A DNA stretch of 16,426 bases. It comes from DATCLA01 sp036564195. GTDB lineage: Bacteria; Bacillota; UBA4882; UBA8346. The stretch covers positions 1 through 16,426 of the forward strand of contig DATCLA010000020.1 in NCBI GenBank assembly GCA_036564195.1. Direction: 5' to 3'. The notes beneath the pieces were generated by a model, which saw only the letters and a program-made list of their open reading frames with translations, searched no databases and was not told where the DNA came from. Position 1 is the stretch's first letter, and every line of letters begins with the position of its first letter. Below are positions 1 to 7,136 of this stretch, one piece after another. Both the position numbers and the translations under genes were made by a program.

Positions 1-92
1 TTGAACGGGTACAAGCACTTGAGAAAATTGCCAATGAAAAACCGGATGAGGTTGCGGCTTTATTGAAAAATTGGATTTCTGAGGATTATTAA
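1..92 (+). CDS. fliF: FliF, flagellar MS-ring protein (3' end only)
   Basis: Only the last 29 codons are present, read in the frame starting at base 3 and ending with TAA at 90-92. The peptide ends in a KPDEVAALLKNWISED-like tail. This is the typical FliF C-terminus, the cytoplasmic segment that binds the N-terminal domain of FliG and so attaches the C-ring to the MS ring. The rest of the gene lies upstream of the window. The position directly before fliG, with a 19-base gap, is the standard order. The assignment rests on the short tail plus context, but both agree. Confidence 0.9.
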   Translation, partial: ERVQALEKIANEKPDEVAALLKNWISEDY

Positions 93-111
93 AAGTTTGA
101 GGTGATATTGG

Positions 112-1122
112 GTGGCGCGGTCACGTGAATTGTCCGGTAAACAAAAAGCAGCCATCTTAATGGTTTCGTTGGGTACGGAAGCATCAGCTAAAATCATGAA
201 GTGTTTGCGTGAAGATGAAATTGAAGAACTAACCTTGGAAATTGCCAACCTGAAACGGATTGACACGGAAACCAAAGACCTCATAATCGAAGAGTTTCTT
301 CAGATTTGTAGAGCGCAGGAATACATTGTTTCCGGCGGTATTGAATATGCCAAAGAGATCTTGGAAAAGGCGGTTGGTAGTCAAAAGGCCAAGGAAATCA
401 TTGGCAAACTTACGGCAACTTTACAGATCCGGCCGTTTGATTTTGCCCGTAAAACTGAACCCAGCCAATTGTTGAATTTTATTCAAAATGAACACCCGCA
501 AACGATTGCGCTGGTTTTATCATACTTACGACCGGAACAGGCAGCGGTGATTCTTTCGGCGTTACCCCCGCCGCAACAGGTGGAAGTAGCCCGCCGAGTG
601 GCTACTATGGACCGAACTTCTCCGGAAGTACTCCGGGAAGTTGAACAAGTGTTGGAGAGTAAGCTTTCCTCCTTTGTGATGCATGACTTTACTATAGCTG
701 GCGGGATTCAACCCATAGTGGATATTTTAAACAAGGTTGACCGGGGTACGGAACGTACCATACTTGAGTCTTTAGCCGAAGACGATCCGGAATTGGCGGA
801 TCAAATTAAGAGCCGGATGTTTGTCTTTGAAGATATAATTGGATTAGATAATAGGTCGGTACAGCGAGTCCTACGTGAAGTGGATATGAAAGACTTGGGG
901 CTGGCTTTAAAGACTGCCAGCGAAGAGCTGAAGGCGTTAATCTTGAAAAATATGTCAAAACGTGCTGGCGAAATGTTGTTAGAAGATATGCAAGTGATGG
1001 GGCCGGTGCGCTTGCGCGATGTAGAAGAAGCCCAGCAAAAGATTGTCAATATCATCCGGCAGCTTGAAGATTCCGGAGAATTGGTGATTGCCCGGGGACA
1101 GGAGGATGATCTGATTGTCTAA
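112..1122 (+). CDS. fliG: FliG, flagellar motor switch / rotor protein
   Basis: FliG is the C-ring protein that contacts the MotA stator and generates torque. The 336 residues match the usual family length. All three parts are visible: an N-terminal FliF-binding domain (about 1-100), a middle domain with the EHPQ motif (127-130) that contacts FliM, and a C-terminal domain after the MFVF hinge (236-239). Charged torque-helix positions are kept: K267, R284, E291, D292 and R300, the last in GPVRL, by alignment from memory with the enteric protein. The start is GTG at 112, preceded by GAGGTGAT (99-106) with good spacing. The 3' end overlaps the fliH start by 8 bases. Confidence 0.98.
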   Translation: MARSRELSGKQKAAILMVSLGTEASAKIMKCLREDEIEELTLEIANLKRIDTETKDLIIEEFLQICRAQEYIVSGGIEYAKEILEKAVGSQKAKEIIGKLTATLQIRPFDFARKTEPSQLLNFIQNEHPQTIALVLSYLRPEQAAVILSALPPPQQVEVARRVATMDRTSPEVLREVEQVLESKLSSFVMHDFTIAGGIQPIVDILNKVDRGTERTILESLAEDDPELADQIKSRMFVFEDIIGLDNRSVQRVLREVDMKDLGLALKTASEELKALILKNMSKRAGEMLLEDMQVMGPVRLRDVEEAQQKIVNIIRQLEDSGELVIARGQEDDLIV

Positions 1123-1867
1123 GGTTTTGAAGTGCCGTCAATGGGTGGAGGCAACACCGTGCCGGGTGAAACTCCCTGATCCGGAGGATTTTTTGGTCTG
1201 TGACAATCAACCGGTAAATAACGATTTGACAGATAACGTCGGAACTGATTCTAAAACAAAGTCACTAACTCCGGAAGCAACGGCACAAGCTGAGGCTGCC
1301 GCCATTCTAAAAGAAGCTAAGGCGGAAGCGGAGCGAATCTTGTGTGAAGCCCGTCACCAAGCTGAACAGTTGCGGGCAGCAGCCCGTGACTCCGGAGTAA
1401 CGGAAGGACGCCGGGCGGGACTGGAGGAGATCCGGCAGGAATTAGCCGGTAAATTAACCAAGGCCGGCGCTTTATTAAGCAAGGCTGAAACAGAAAGCGA
1501 ACAACGGATCTTAGCTTCTGAAACGGAAATTTTAAAGCTGGCGGTAGCAATTGCGGAAAAGATCCTCCAGGCAGAGTTGGAGTTAAGGCCCGAAAAGCGC
1601 CTGGAGATGGTCAAAAGTGCCTTAGCCCGGTTTTCGGGGGCTACTGAATATAAGATCCGGGTAAACCCCGCTGATTTGCAATATTTAGATGTTAATCGGT
1701 TACATACTATGTTTGCTCCCCCCAAAACTGTGGAATTACTCGTCGACTCGGCCCTGGAGATTGGCGACTGCCTAATCGAAACCGAACTGGGAAATATTGA
1801 CCTCCGTCTCCGGAAACAGCTGGAATTGATCTTAAATGAACTGATTAAGGTGGAACGGTTACAATGA
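1115..1867 (+). CDS. fliH: FliH, regulator of the flagellar export ATPase
   Basis: FliH is the peripheral stalk-like partner that binds the export ATPase FliI and docks it at the export gate. The 250-residue protein starts at TTG 1115, inside the fliG end, with GGAGG at 1101-1105. The resulting N-terminus, MSKVLK, matches the usual start of Gram-positive FliH proteins, which supports this unusual start codon. Residues about 45-130 are Ala/Glu-rich and predicted coiled coil, like the F-type ATPase b subunit. The C-terminal part (about 135-250), with AIAEKIL and a V-ATPase E-subunit-like pattern, is the FliI-binding region. A Trp at residue 10 could serve in gate docking as in enteric FliH, which is inference. 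Its TGA stop overlaps the ATG of fliI. Confidence 0.93.
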   Translation: MSKVLKCRQWVEATPCRVKLPDPEDFLVCDNQPVNNDLTDNVGTDSKTKSLTPEATAQAEAAAILKEAKAEAERILCEARHQAEQLRAAARDSGVTEGRRAGLEEIRQELAGKLTKAGALLSKAETESEQRILASETEILKLAVAIAEKILQAELELRPEKRLEMVKSALARFSGATEYKIRVNPADLQYLDVNRLHTMFAPPKTVELLVDSALEIGDCLIETELGNIDLRLRKQLELILNELIKVERLQ

Positions 1868-3204
1868 GTGCAGCCTTTCGCCCTTTTAGCGCTAAGCCCT
1901 ACTCGGCTAGACTTAATACCTTTCATTCGGTCCGCAGTACCGGTAAGGTTAGCCAGGTCATTGGATTGACCATCGAGGCGGATGGCCCAATTGTGGATCT
2001 GGGGGAACATTGCCTGATTAAGCCCAGAGGTTCCCGGCCAATGCTCTCTGCCGAAGTAGTCGGTTTCCGATCCGGAAAAGTTATCTTGATGGCTCTGGGG
2101 GAGCTGGACGGGATCAGCCCCGGTTGTGAGATTGTTGCAACCGGTGAGAAACTCCAGGTCGAAGTGGGAGAAGCCTTATTAGGCCGGGTCTTGGACGGTC
2201 TGGGAAACCCGTTGGACGATCAAGGTCCGTTGTCCACCGGAGAGTATTACCCGCTCACAGCCGCTCCTCCCAATCCGTTAACCCGGCGGCGCATTACGAC
2301 TCCGCTGGCTTTTGGAGTTAAAGCCATAGACGCTTTACTGACTTGCGGTCGGGGGCAGCGGATAGGGATTTTTGCCGGCAGTGGTGTCGGGAAAAGCACT
2401 TTAATGGGAATGATTGCCCGTAATACGGCAGCCGATGTCAATGTAATCGGATTGATTGGCGAGCGGGGCCGGGAAGTACGGGATTTTATCGAACATGACC
2501 TGGGACCGGAAGGATTGGCCCGTTCTGTGGTGGTGGTGGCTACTTCAGACCAACCAGCATTGGTCCGGATTAAAGGGGCGTTGGTAGCCACCGCCGTAGC
2601 CGAGTATTTTCGGGATCAAGGCCATGATGTGATGCTGATGATGGATTCAGTGACCCGTTTTGCTATTGCTCAGCGTGAAGTAGGTTTGGCTGTGGGAGAG
2701 CCGCCGACGACCCGGGGGTATACTCCTTCGGTATTTGCGATGCTCCCTCGCTTGCTGGAACGGTCCGGGACCGCGGCTACCGGCAGTATTACCGGGCTGT
2801 ATACAGTGTTGGTGGAAGGCGACGATCTGAACGAACCCATTGCGGATGCGGTCCGAAGCATTTTAGACGGGCATATTGTACTGTCACGGCAGTTAGCGCA
2901 TTTGAACCATTATCCGGCGATTGACATCTTAGCCAGTGTCAGTCGTTTAATGCCGGAGTTAGCCTCCCCGGAACAGATTCAGGCAGCCGGTAAGTTACGC
3001 AGTCTGTTAGCAACCTACCGAGATAACCAGGATTTAATTAATATCGGCGCTTACGTCGCCGGCAGCAACCCCCGCATCGATGAAGCCCTCCGCCAAATCG
3101 ATGCAATCAACCACTTTTTGACTCAGACAACTGATGAACGGAGTACTTTCTCCGATACCATAAAGCAAATTATTACAATGATGGGTGGTACCATCGGATC
3201 GTGA
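1864..3204 (+). CDS. fliI: FliI, flagellum-specific export ATPase
   Basis: FliI is the ATPase that energises and orders substrate entry into the flagellar type III export gate. The 446 residues cover the full family length. Visible motifs are a Walker A loop AGSGVGKST (171-179), the catalytic-Glu segment GERGREV (199-205, E200), Walker B VMLMMDS (256-262, D261), and the ATP synthase alpha/beta signature PAIDILASVS (351-360). The start is the ATG of an ATGA overlap with fliH, so translation is probably coupled. FliH upstream and FliJ downstream are its regulator and its central stalk, completing a V/F-ATPase-like complex. Confidence 0.98.
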   Translation: MSAAFRPFSAKPYSARLNTFHSVRSTGKVSQVIGLTIEADGPIVDLGEHCLIKPRGSRPMLSAEVVGFRSGKVILMALGELDGISPGCEIVATGEKLQVEVGEALLGRVLDGLGNPLDDQGPLSTGEYYPLTAAPPNPLTRRRITTPLAFGVKAIDALLTCGRGQRIGIFAGSGVGKSTLMGMIARNTAADVNVIGLIGERGREVRDFIEHDLGPEGLARSVVVVATSDQPALVRIKGALVATAVAEYFRDQGHDVMLMMDSVTRFAIAQREVGLAVGEPPTTRGYTPSVFAMLPRLLERSGTAATGSITGLYTVLVEGDDLNEPIADAVRSILDGHIVLSRQLAHLNHYPAIDILASVSRLMPELASPEQIQAAGKLRSLLATYRDNQDLINIGAYVAGSNPRIDEALRQIDAINHFLTQTTDERSTFSDTIKQIITMMGGTIGS

Positions 3205-3662
3205 AAAAATTTAAGTTTAAACTAGAAACAGTCTTAAAAGTAAAAATCCGGGTTGAAGAAGAACGCCTGCACCAACTGCAACAGGCTGAGCTGAAACGGG
3301 ATGAAGCCCGGGCTCGGCTGGTAAGTTGCCAAGCCGAGTTAGGACGGGTGCAGACTGATTATCGCCAGAGCTTGCAGCATGGGTTTGACCGGTATCTGGC
3401 TAATGATTATCATCAGTATCTGTTATGGTTGGAACAGCAGCGTCAAAAGGCTTTCCGGCATCTGCAAGAATGCCAGCGAGAAGCCGTCCGGGCGCGACAG
3501 GCGCTATTGGTTGCCGTTAAAGAACGTAAAATACTAGATAAACTGAAAGAACATGCATATGAGACTTATCAAGCGGCGGTACTGAAAGCGGAAATTAATT
3601 TTCTGGATGAGTTGGGGACCGGGCGTTTTATCCGTCAGAAGCAAGCTCAAGGGGGTAATTAG
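3201..3662 (+). CDS. fliJ: FliJ, export ATPase stalk / chaperone escort
   Basis: FliJ is the small coiled-coil protein that inserts into the FliI hexamer, resembling the gamma subunit of F1. It also contacts FlhA and substrate chaperones. The protein has 153 residues, close to the family norm of about 147. It starts MKKFKFKLETVLKVKIRVEEE, a typical FliJ beginning, and is rich in Lys, Arg, Glu and Gln with long predicted helices throughout. The GTG start lies in a GTGA overlap with the end of fliI. The call rests on the N-terminal pattern, composition and position between fliI and fliK-region genes, and no other family fits as well. Confidence 0.93.
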   Translation: MKKFKFKLETVLKVKIRVEEERLHQLQQAELKRDEARARLVSCQAELGRVQTDYRQSLQHGFDRYLANDYHQYLLWLEQQRQKAFRHLQECQREAVRARQALLVAVKERKILDKLKEHAYETYQAAVLKAEINFLDELGTGRFIRQKQAQGGN

Positions 3663-3668
3663 CGAAAG

Positions 3669-4226
3669 ATGGGTAAATATTTGTTGGGAGTGCTAACGGT
3701 AGTCATTATTATTGCCGTTATGTATGGAGGAATTATCCTCTTTGACTGGCTAGGGGTCGTCTCAAGAGAGGATCTGCTTTTTGCAACTTTCGAAAGTTTA
3801 ACCGGCTTGGAAGACCTTCAAGAAAACTATGAGCTGGGACAAAAACGCAGTCAGCTTTTTAAAAAGCGTGAAAATGAGCTGAAGGCGGAAGCTAAACGGT
3901 TGGCGGAACGTGCCGCACAGTTAGAAGGGGATCGGGCTGAGTTGGAAAACCAAAAACAACAATGGTTGCAGAACCACCCGCGCCCGGCGTCATCCCAAAC
4001 CGAGCAGCCGTCGGCTACGGCTGATCCGGGTTTAAAAAATTACTTAGCCACCATCGGGACGATGAAGCCCGAAAAGGCGGCGGCAGTAATTCAAAAACTT
4101 CCTGATGAAACTGTTTTTTTAATTTTTGATCAGTTACGGGCCAATCAAGTATCCAAATTAATGGAAAAACTCCCTTCCGAATATTTAATCCGGTTAACTG
4201 AAAACCGTTTGAAGCAACGCAGATAG
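3669..4226 (+). CDS. YlxF/MotE-like membrane-anchored flagellar protein
   Basis: The 185-residue protein has one N-terminal membrane segment (about 4-28), a charged coiled-coil stretch (about 58-100), a Pro/Ser/Thr-rich linker, and a C-terminal helical domain (about 123-180). That domain carries MKPEKAAAVIQKLPDE, resembling the MgtE intracellular N-domain. The same architecture and the same position, between fliJ and fliK, occur in B. subtilis YlxF. The related MotE of Sinorhizobium is a chaperone for the motility protein MotC. With the single N-terminal anchor, the bulk is predicted to lie outside the cytoplasmic face. What it does in Gram-positive bacteria is not settled, so no symbol is given. 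The ATG start has AAGGGGGT at 3649-3656, somewhat far upstream. Confidence 0.8.
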   Translation: MGKYLLGVLTVVIIIAVMYGGIILFDWLGVVSREDLLFATFESLTGLEDLQENYELGQKRSQLFKKRENELKAEAKRLAERAAQLEGDRAELENQKQQWLQNHPRPASSQTEQPSATADPGLKNYLATIGTMKPEKAAAVIQKLPDETVFLIFDQLRANQVSKLMEKLPSEYLIRLTENRLKQRR

Positions 4227-4289
4227 AAGAGACTCAATTTTCAGTTAATCTCCTGGTAACACAAGTTAGAAAATAATTTAATTTAATAC

Positions 4290-4317
4290 TAATCAAAAAG
4301 CCGCGATATTCCGATAA
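4290..4317 (+). promoter_or_regulatory. Possible sigma-28 (SigD/FliA) promoter before fliK
   Basis: TCCGATAA at 4310-4317 matches seven of eight bases of the sigma-28 -10 element GCCGATAA. Sixteen bases upstream is TAAT (4290-4293), three of four bases of the TAAA -35 core. The consensus spacing is 15. The position in the only long gap of the operon is suitable for an internal promoter for the hook genes, but the -35 is imperfect and the region is AT-rich, so chance is a real alternative. Confidence 0.28.
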
Positions 4318-4336
4318 CAAAACTATAAAGATTATG

Positions 4337-4348
4337 AAGGGAGGTGAT
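4337..4348 (+). promoter_or_regulatory. Ribosome binding site fixing the fliK start
   Basis: AAGGGAGGTGAT is nearly a perfect complement to the 3' end of 16S rRNA. Its GGGAGG core lies 7 bases before ATG 4352. An in-frame ATG at 4334 lies before this site and would translate it, so 4352 is the real start. Confidence 0.9.
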
Positions 4349-4351
4349 GTA

Positions 4352-5986
4352 ATGCAGGAAGCGCTTTTAGCAATGAGCATGGCCGTTACGAAAACAAGAG
4401 CCGGAAATAGTAGAACCGGAGTTGCCAAAGGACAAGCTAAAACGGTAACAAGGTACTTTGATGCTGTTTTAAATGCAGCTCGGGAAGAAACATCCGTAAC
4501 AACTCCGGAGCGGACAGACCGAGAAGTTCAACCGCTACAGGCGGTGACAGTAGGTTCGGAGAGGCCTGCGGTAGGAACGGTTGTAGTGACCCGAACCCCT
4601 TGCAACAATGAATGTGAAGACTCACCGCCGGAGGAACCCGAAGAAGTAAAGGAAACTCCAGAGTTAACTGCTGATACAATCTATTCGTTCCATCCGGAGC
4701 TGGTCTGGCAACCCGATCCCGCTCCATGGGCAGTCAATCCGGAAATAGTCACTGCCCAAAACCTAGAGGCGCTAACTCCGGCAGAGTTAGCGATTACCAC
4801 CGGGTTGCAGCCGAATTTTCAAAGTCTGCAGTTAACACCGGGAGATCCAATGTTGGCCCTGATGAAAAAAGAAACAGAACCACCGGTTAACCGACAGGCG
4901 GTTGGGGAAACTTCCTCCGGCCCTAGGCAGTTAGATGAGGCTCAAGCCGGGTTCAATGTTTGGAACTATTTGGGATCAACTAATGTCAAGCTAACTCCAG
5001 CACAGGTATTGGAAGAAAGTGCGGCTCCAGGCTTATCCAACCCAACGTTAACCGGATTGCAAGGAAACGTTGTGCCGAATCCAGCTGATCCGGATCAAAC
5101 CCAGAATGGGGATGCATTTGCAAACAAGGTGTTGCCAATCTGGCAGACCGGCGAGGCACCGGGTATTCCGGAAGAATCCTTAGCGGTAGCAGGACTAACC
5201 ATACCCAATCCGCAGGTTTCGGAGCAAGACCCTGATAATCCGAAAACAGCCGCTTCGCAATTCATTCGATACCGGCCGGATGGGATTAAACCGAAATCCG
5301 CTGGCCAACACCAGTTTAAAACTGTCGAGTCGCTCAAGACCGACCCGGACTTAACTAAGGAAACTCAGACCGATGGCAGCTGGTGGCCGTCGACTGGCAA
5401 GGCTGAACCGGAACAGTTAGCCTCGACGCTATTGCCGAGTGCCCCTGCTGGTGCTGATTTAGCCATCCAGCTAGCTGTCAAAACTGATAGAGAGTCCCTG
5501 TTTTCACAGGCGGATCCCAGTCAAGGACCGTCAAACTTAAACGGGAAGGATACTTTGGCGGTTGACCCCGACGATCTCTTCTCCCAAATTGTTACTGAAG
5601 GGAAAATAATGGTACAAGGGGGCCGCAGTGAGATGGAACTGAGTTTGCAGCCGGAGAATTTGGGAAAGTTGAAACTGAAGATTGCTTTGGAAAACCAGAT
5701 TGTGACCGCCAGCTTTACCGCAGAATCAGAACAGGTAAAGCAGATTATTGAGACTAATCTGGTTAACTTGCGTAAATTACTGCAAGATAACGGCATTGAG
5801 GTGGAAAACCTTCTGGTAACAGTGGGGCAGGATTATCAAGGGTCCACCGATCCCCAACAGCCGAATGCCGACGGGCGGCGCAGTCCCTTCCATTCTCCCT
5901 TTACCCGAAATGATGTTTCAGCTCAAATAGAGAAATCGGTTCTTTCCGGAATCAACTTGGCTACGCAGGTGGATCTAATCGCCTGA
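4352..5986 (+). CDS. fliK: FliK, hook-length control protein
   Basis: FliK is exported while the hook grows, measures its length, and switches export specificity through the FlhB C-domain. From ATG 4352 the protein has 544 residues. The first 420 or so are Pro/Thr/Gln/Glu-rich and low in recognisable structure, as expected of the flexible ruler. Residues about 425-494 are the conserved Flg_hook domain, with the pattern LSLQPENLGKLKLKI followed by a helical stretch ending in LRKLLQDNGIEV. The gene lies after the MotE-like gene and before flgD, the usual place. The N-terminal part will not align well with distant homologues, so the C-terminal domain and context carry the call. Confidence 0.94.
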   Translation: MQEALLAMSMAVTKTRAGNSRTGVAKGQAKTVTRYFDAVLNAAREETSVTTPERTDREVQPLQAVTVGSERPAVGTVVVTRTPCNNECEDSPPEEPEEVKETPELTADTIYSFHPELVWQPDPAPWAVNPEIVTAQNLEALTPAELAITTGLQPNFQSLQLTPGDPMLALMKKETEPPVNRQAVGETSSGPRQLDEAQAGFNVWNYLGSTNVKLTPAQVLEESAAPGLSNPTLTGLQGNVVPNPADPDQTQNGDAFANKVLPIWQTGEAPGIPEESLAVAGLTIPNPQVSEQDPDNPKTAASQFIRYRPDGIKPKSAGQHQFKTVESLKTDPDLTKETQTDGSWWPSTGKAEPEQLASTLLPSAPAGADLAIQLAVKTDRESLFSQADPSQGPSNLNGKDTLAVDPDDLFSQIVTEGKIMVQGGRSEMELSLQPENLGKLKLKIALENQIVTASFTAESEQVKQIIETNLVNLRKLLQDNGIEVENLLVTVGQDYQGSTDPQQPNADGRRSPFHSPFTRNDVSAQIEKSVLSGINLATQVDLIA

Positions 5987-6018
5987 GACTGACTTTTAAA
6001 GAAAGGAGGAAACCGAGC

Positions 6019-6624
6019 ATGCAAGTATCAACTATTTCTTCTGCTACCGGACAGACCACGACTACCACGCAGACTGTAGGCAATAATTTAGGGAAGGATG
6101 ATTTTCTGAAGCTGCTAATCGTTCAGCTGCAAAACCAAGACCCTTTGAACCCGAAGGAAGATACAGAGTTTATCGCCCAGATGGCGCAGTTTACTTCCCT
6201 GGAACAACTTCAAAACCTTACTGAAGCTATGCAATTTCAACAAGCCACGGCCCTGATTGACAAGGATGTTAAAGCGGAGATTACCGGAAGAAACGGAACG
6301 GAATTAGTATATGGCCGAGTGACTTCGATGCGGGAAATCAACGGTGAAATGTACTTGACCTTAAGCGATGGTAACCTGATTAAAGCCGCTGATGTGACAA
6401 CGGTTTTAGGATCGGATGGCCTGTGGCAGGAAGCCTTGAGCATGGTGGGGCAAGAAGTTTATGTACGTGAATATGGACTGGACGGCAGTGTTATCGGTTT
6501 GACACGAACTGAGATTACTAATGCCACTATTGAAGATGGCGTAATCAAACTTACCACCAGTGACGGCAGTACCATTGGGTTGAATGATATTTGGGCATTA
6601 GCGCCTCAGGCTGAAGAAGTATAG
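6019..6624 (+). CDS. flgD: FlgD, hook cap / hook assembly scaffold
   Basis: FlgD caps the growing hook and is needed for FlgE to polymerise. The protein has 201 residues. The conserved N-terminal FlgD signature lies at about 25-70, with DDFLKLLIVQLQNQDPLNP, then FIAQMAQFTSLEQLQNL. The C-terminal half (about 90-195) is predicted beta-rich, with VYGRVTSMREINGEMYLTL and a second, shorter repeat-like segment. It is shorter than enteric FlgD (about 230) but within the Gram-positive range. The start ATG 6019 follows AAAGGAGGA (6002-6010). It sits 32 bases after fliK and precedes the conserved unknown that often separates flgD from flgE in Clostridia. Confidence 0.96.
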   Translation: MQVSTISSATGQTTTTTQTVGNNLGKDDFLKLLIVQLQNQDPLNPKEDTEFIAQMAQFTSLEQLQNLTEAMQFQQATALIDKDVKAEITGRNGTELVYGRVTSMREINGEMYLTLSDGNLIKAADVTTVLGSDGLWQEALSMVGQEVYVREYGLDGSVIGLTRTEITNATIEDGVIKLTTSDGSTIGLNDIWALAPQAEEV

Positions 6625-6650
6625 GAAGAATAGAGGAGAAGAGTTGTCTT

Positions 6651-7049
6651 ATGGAACAGAAGATTTATATTCATTTCCCTCAAATTGACCCGAAGCTTCA
6701 AACTGGCAGCCTGAAAACTAAAACTCCGGGTCAGCATGGTGCCGGAGTAAGCTTTGAAAATATTTTCAGAGAGAAACTGGAGGAAGAGACCACAGTTAAA
6801 TTTTCGGCTCATGCCTTGAAACGTTTGGAATCCCGACAGATTAGTTTTAGTCAGAAGGATTTGGCTTTGTTAAAAGATGCAGTTAACCGGGCGGAGGCCA
6901 AAGGGGCCCGTGAGTCTCTGATTTTGATGGACCAGTTGGCCTTGGTAGTTAGCATCAAAAATCGGACTGTGATCACTGCGGTGGACGGTAATAGTATGAA
7001 AGACAATGTTTTTACCAATATCGACAGTGCGGTAATTGTTAAATCATGA
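6651..7049 (+). CDS. Conserved flagellar-operon protein of unknown function (TIGR02530-type)
   Basis: The 132-residue soluble protein has no signal peptide or membrane segment. The N-terminal 40 or so residues are polar and variable. The core (about 50-130) matches, from memory, the small family known only as a flagellar operon protein: HALKRLESRQISF, then a helix ending in RAEAKGARESLIL, then LALVVSIKNRTVITAVD, and near the end NVFTNIDSAVI. The family is found between flgD and flgE in many Clostridia and Bacilli, and this gene is in exactly that place. The biochemical role is not known; a hook-assembly or chaperone function is only guilt by association. The ATG start follows AGAGGAGA (6632-6639). 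Confidence 0.88.
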   Translation: MEQKIYIHFPQIDPKLQTGSLKTKTPGQHGAGVSFENIFREKLEEETTVKFSAHALKRLESRQISFSQKDLALLKDAVNRAEAKGARESLILMDQLALVVSIKNRTVITAVDGNSMKDNVFTNIDSAVIVKS

Positions 7050-7077
7050 AGCTGGACCTCTTTTTGAGGAAGCTTCA
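7047..7077 (+). other. RNA hairpin directly upstream of flgE leader
   Basis: An inverted repeat begins exactly at the TGA stop of the preceding gene. TGAAGCT (7047-7053) pairs with AGCTTCA (7071-7077), and inside it CCTC (7057-7060) pairs with GAGG (7066-7069) around a TTTTT loop. A GGA/A internal loop separates the two stems. No T-run follows, so it is not a standard intrinsic terminator; mRNA processing or 5'-end protection of the flgE segment is possible. Confidence 0.6.
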
Positions 7078-7108
7078 ACCCGTGGAGCGAATGAAGCGAG
7101 GACTAAAC

Positions 7109-7120
7109 TTTAATATTAAA
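7109..7120 (+). repeat. AT-only 12-base palindrome before the flgE ribosome binding site
   Basis: TTTAATATTAAA is a perfect palindrome that abuts AGGAGGT (7121-7127), the flgE Shine-Dalgarno site. It could be a protein-binding half-site pair, but a 12-base A/T palindrome can also arise by chance and may simply keep the ribosome binding site unpaired. Confidence 0.35.
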
Positions 7121-7136
7121 AGGAGGTCGATTAATT

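Larger units (their letters stand above)
4227..4351 (+). other. Longest intergenic gap, AT-rich leader of fliK
   Basis: This 125-base gap separates the MotE-like gene from fliK and is the longest in the window. Its middle (about 4261-4300) is strongly AT-rich. It holds a weak sigma-28-like site and the fliK Shine-Dalgarno sequence. I see no convincing terminator hairpin with a T-run in it, so transcription probably continues through. Confidence 0.6.

Noticed and set aside
1354..2010. Antisense open frame of 218 codons
   Set aside because: It is a shadow of fliH and fliI on the other strand, with no recognisable domain and no ribosome binding site logic.
4191..4207. CGGTT/AACCG inverted repeat at the end of the MotE-like gene
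   Set aside because: It is only five pairs, lies inside coding sequence, and no T-run follows.
4334..4351. Upstream in-frame ATG for fliK adding six residues
   Set aside because: The added codons are the Shine-Dalgarno sequence itself; ATG 4352 has ideal spacing.
7047..7077. Hairpin read as an intrinsic terminator
   Set aside because: The T-stretch is in the loop, not after the stem, and the operon continues in the same direction.
7050..7136. Cyclic-di-GMP riboswitch before flgE
   Set aside because: The conserved GEMM sequence blocks are absent; only a simple hairpin is present.
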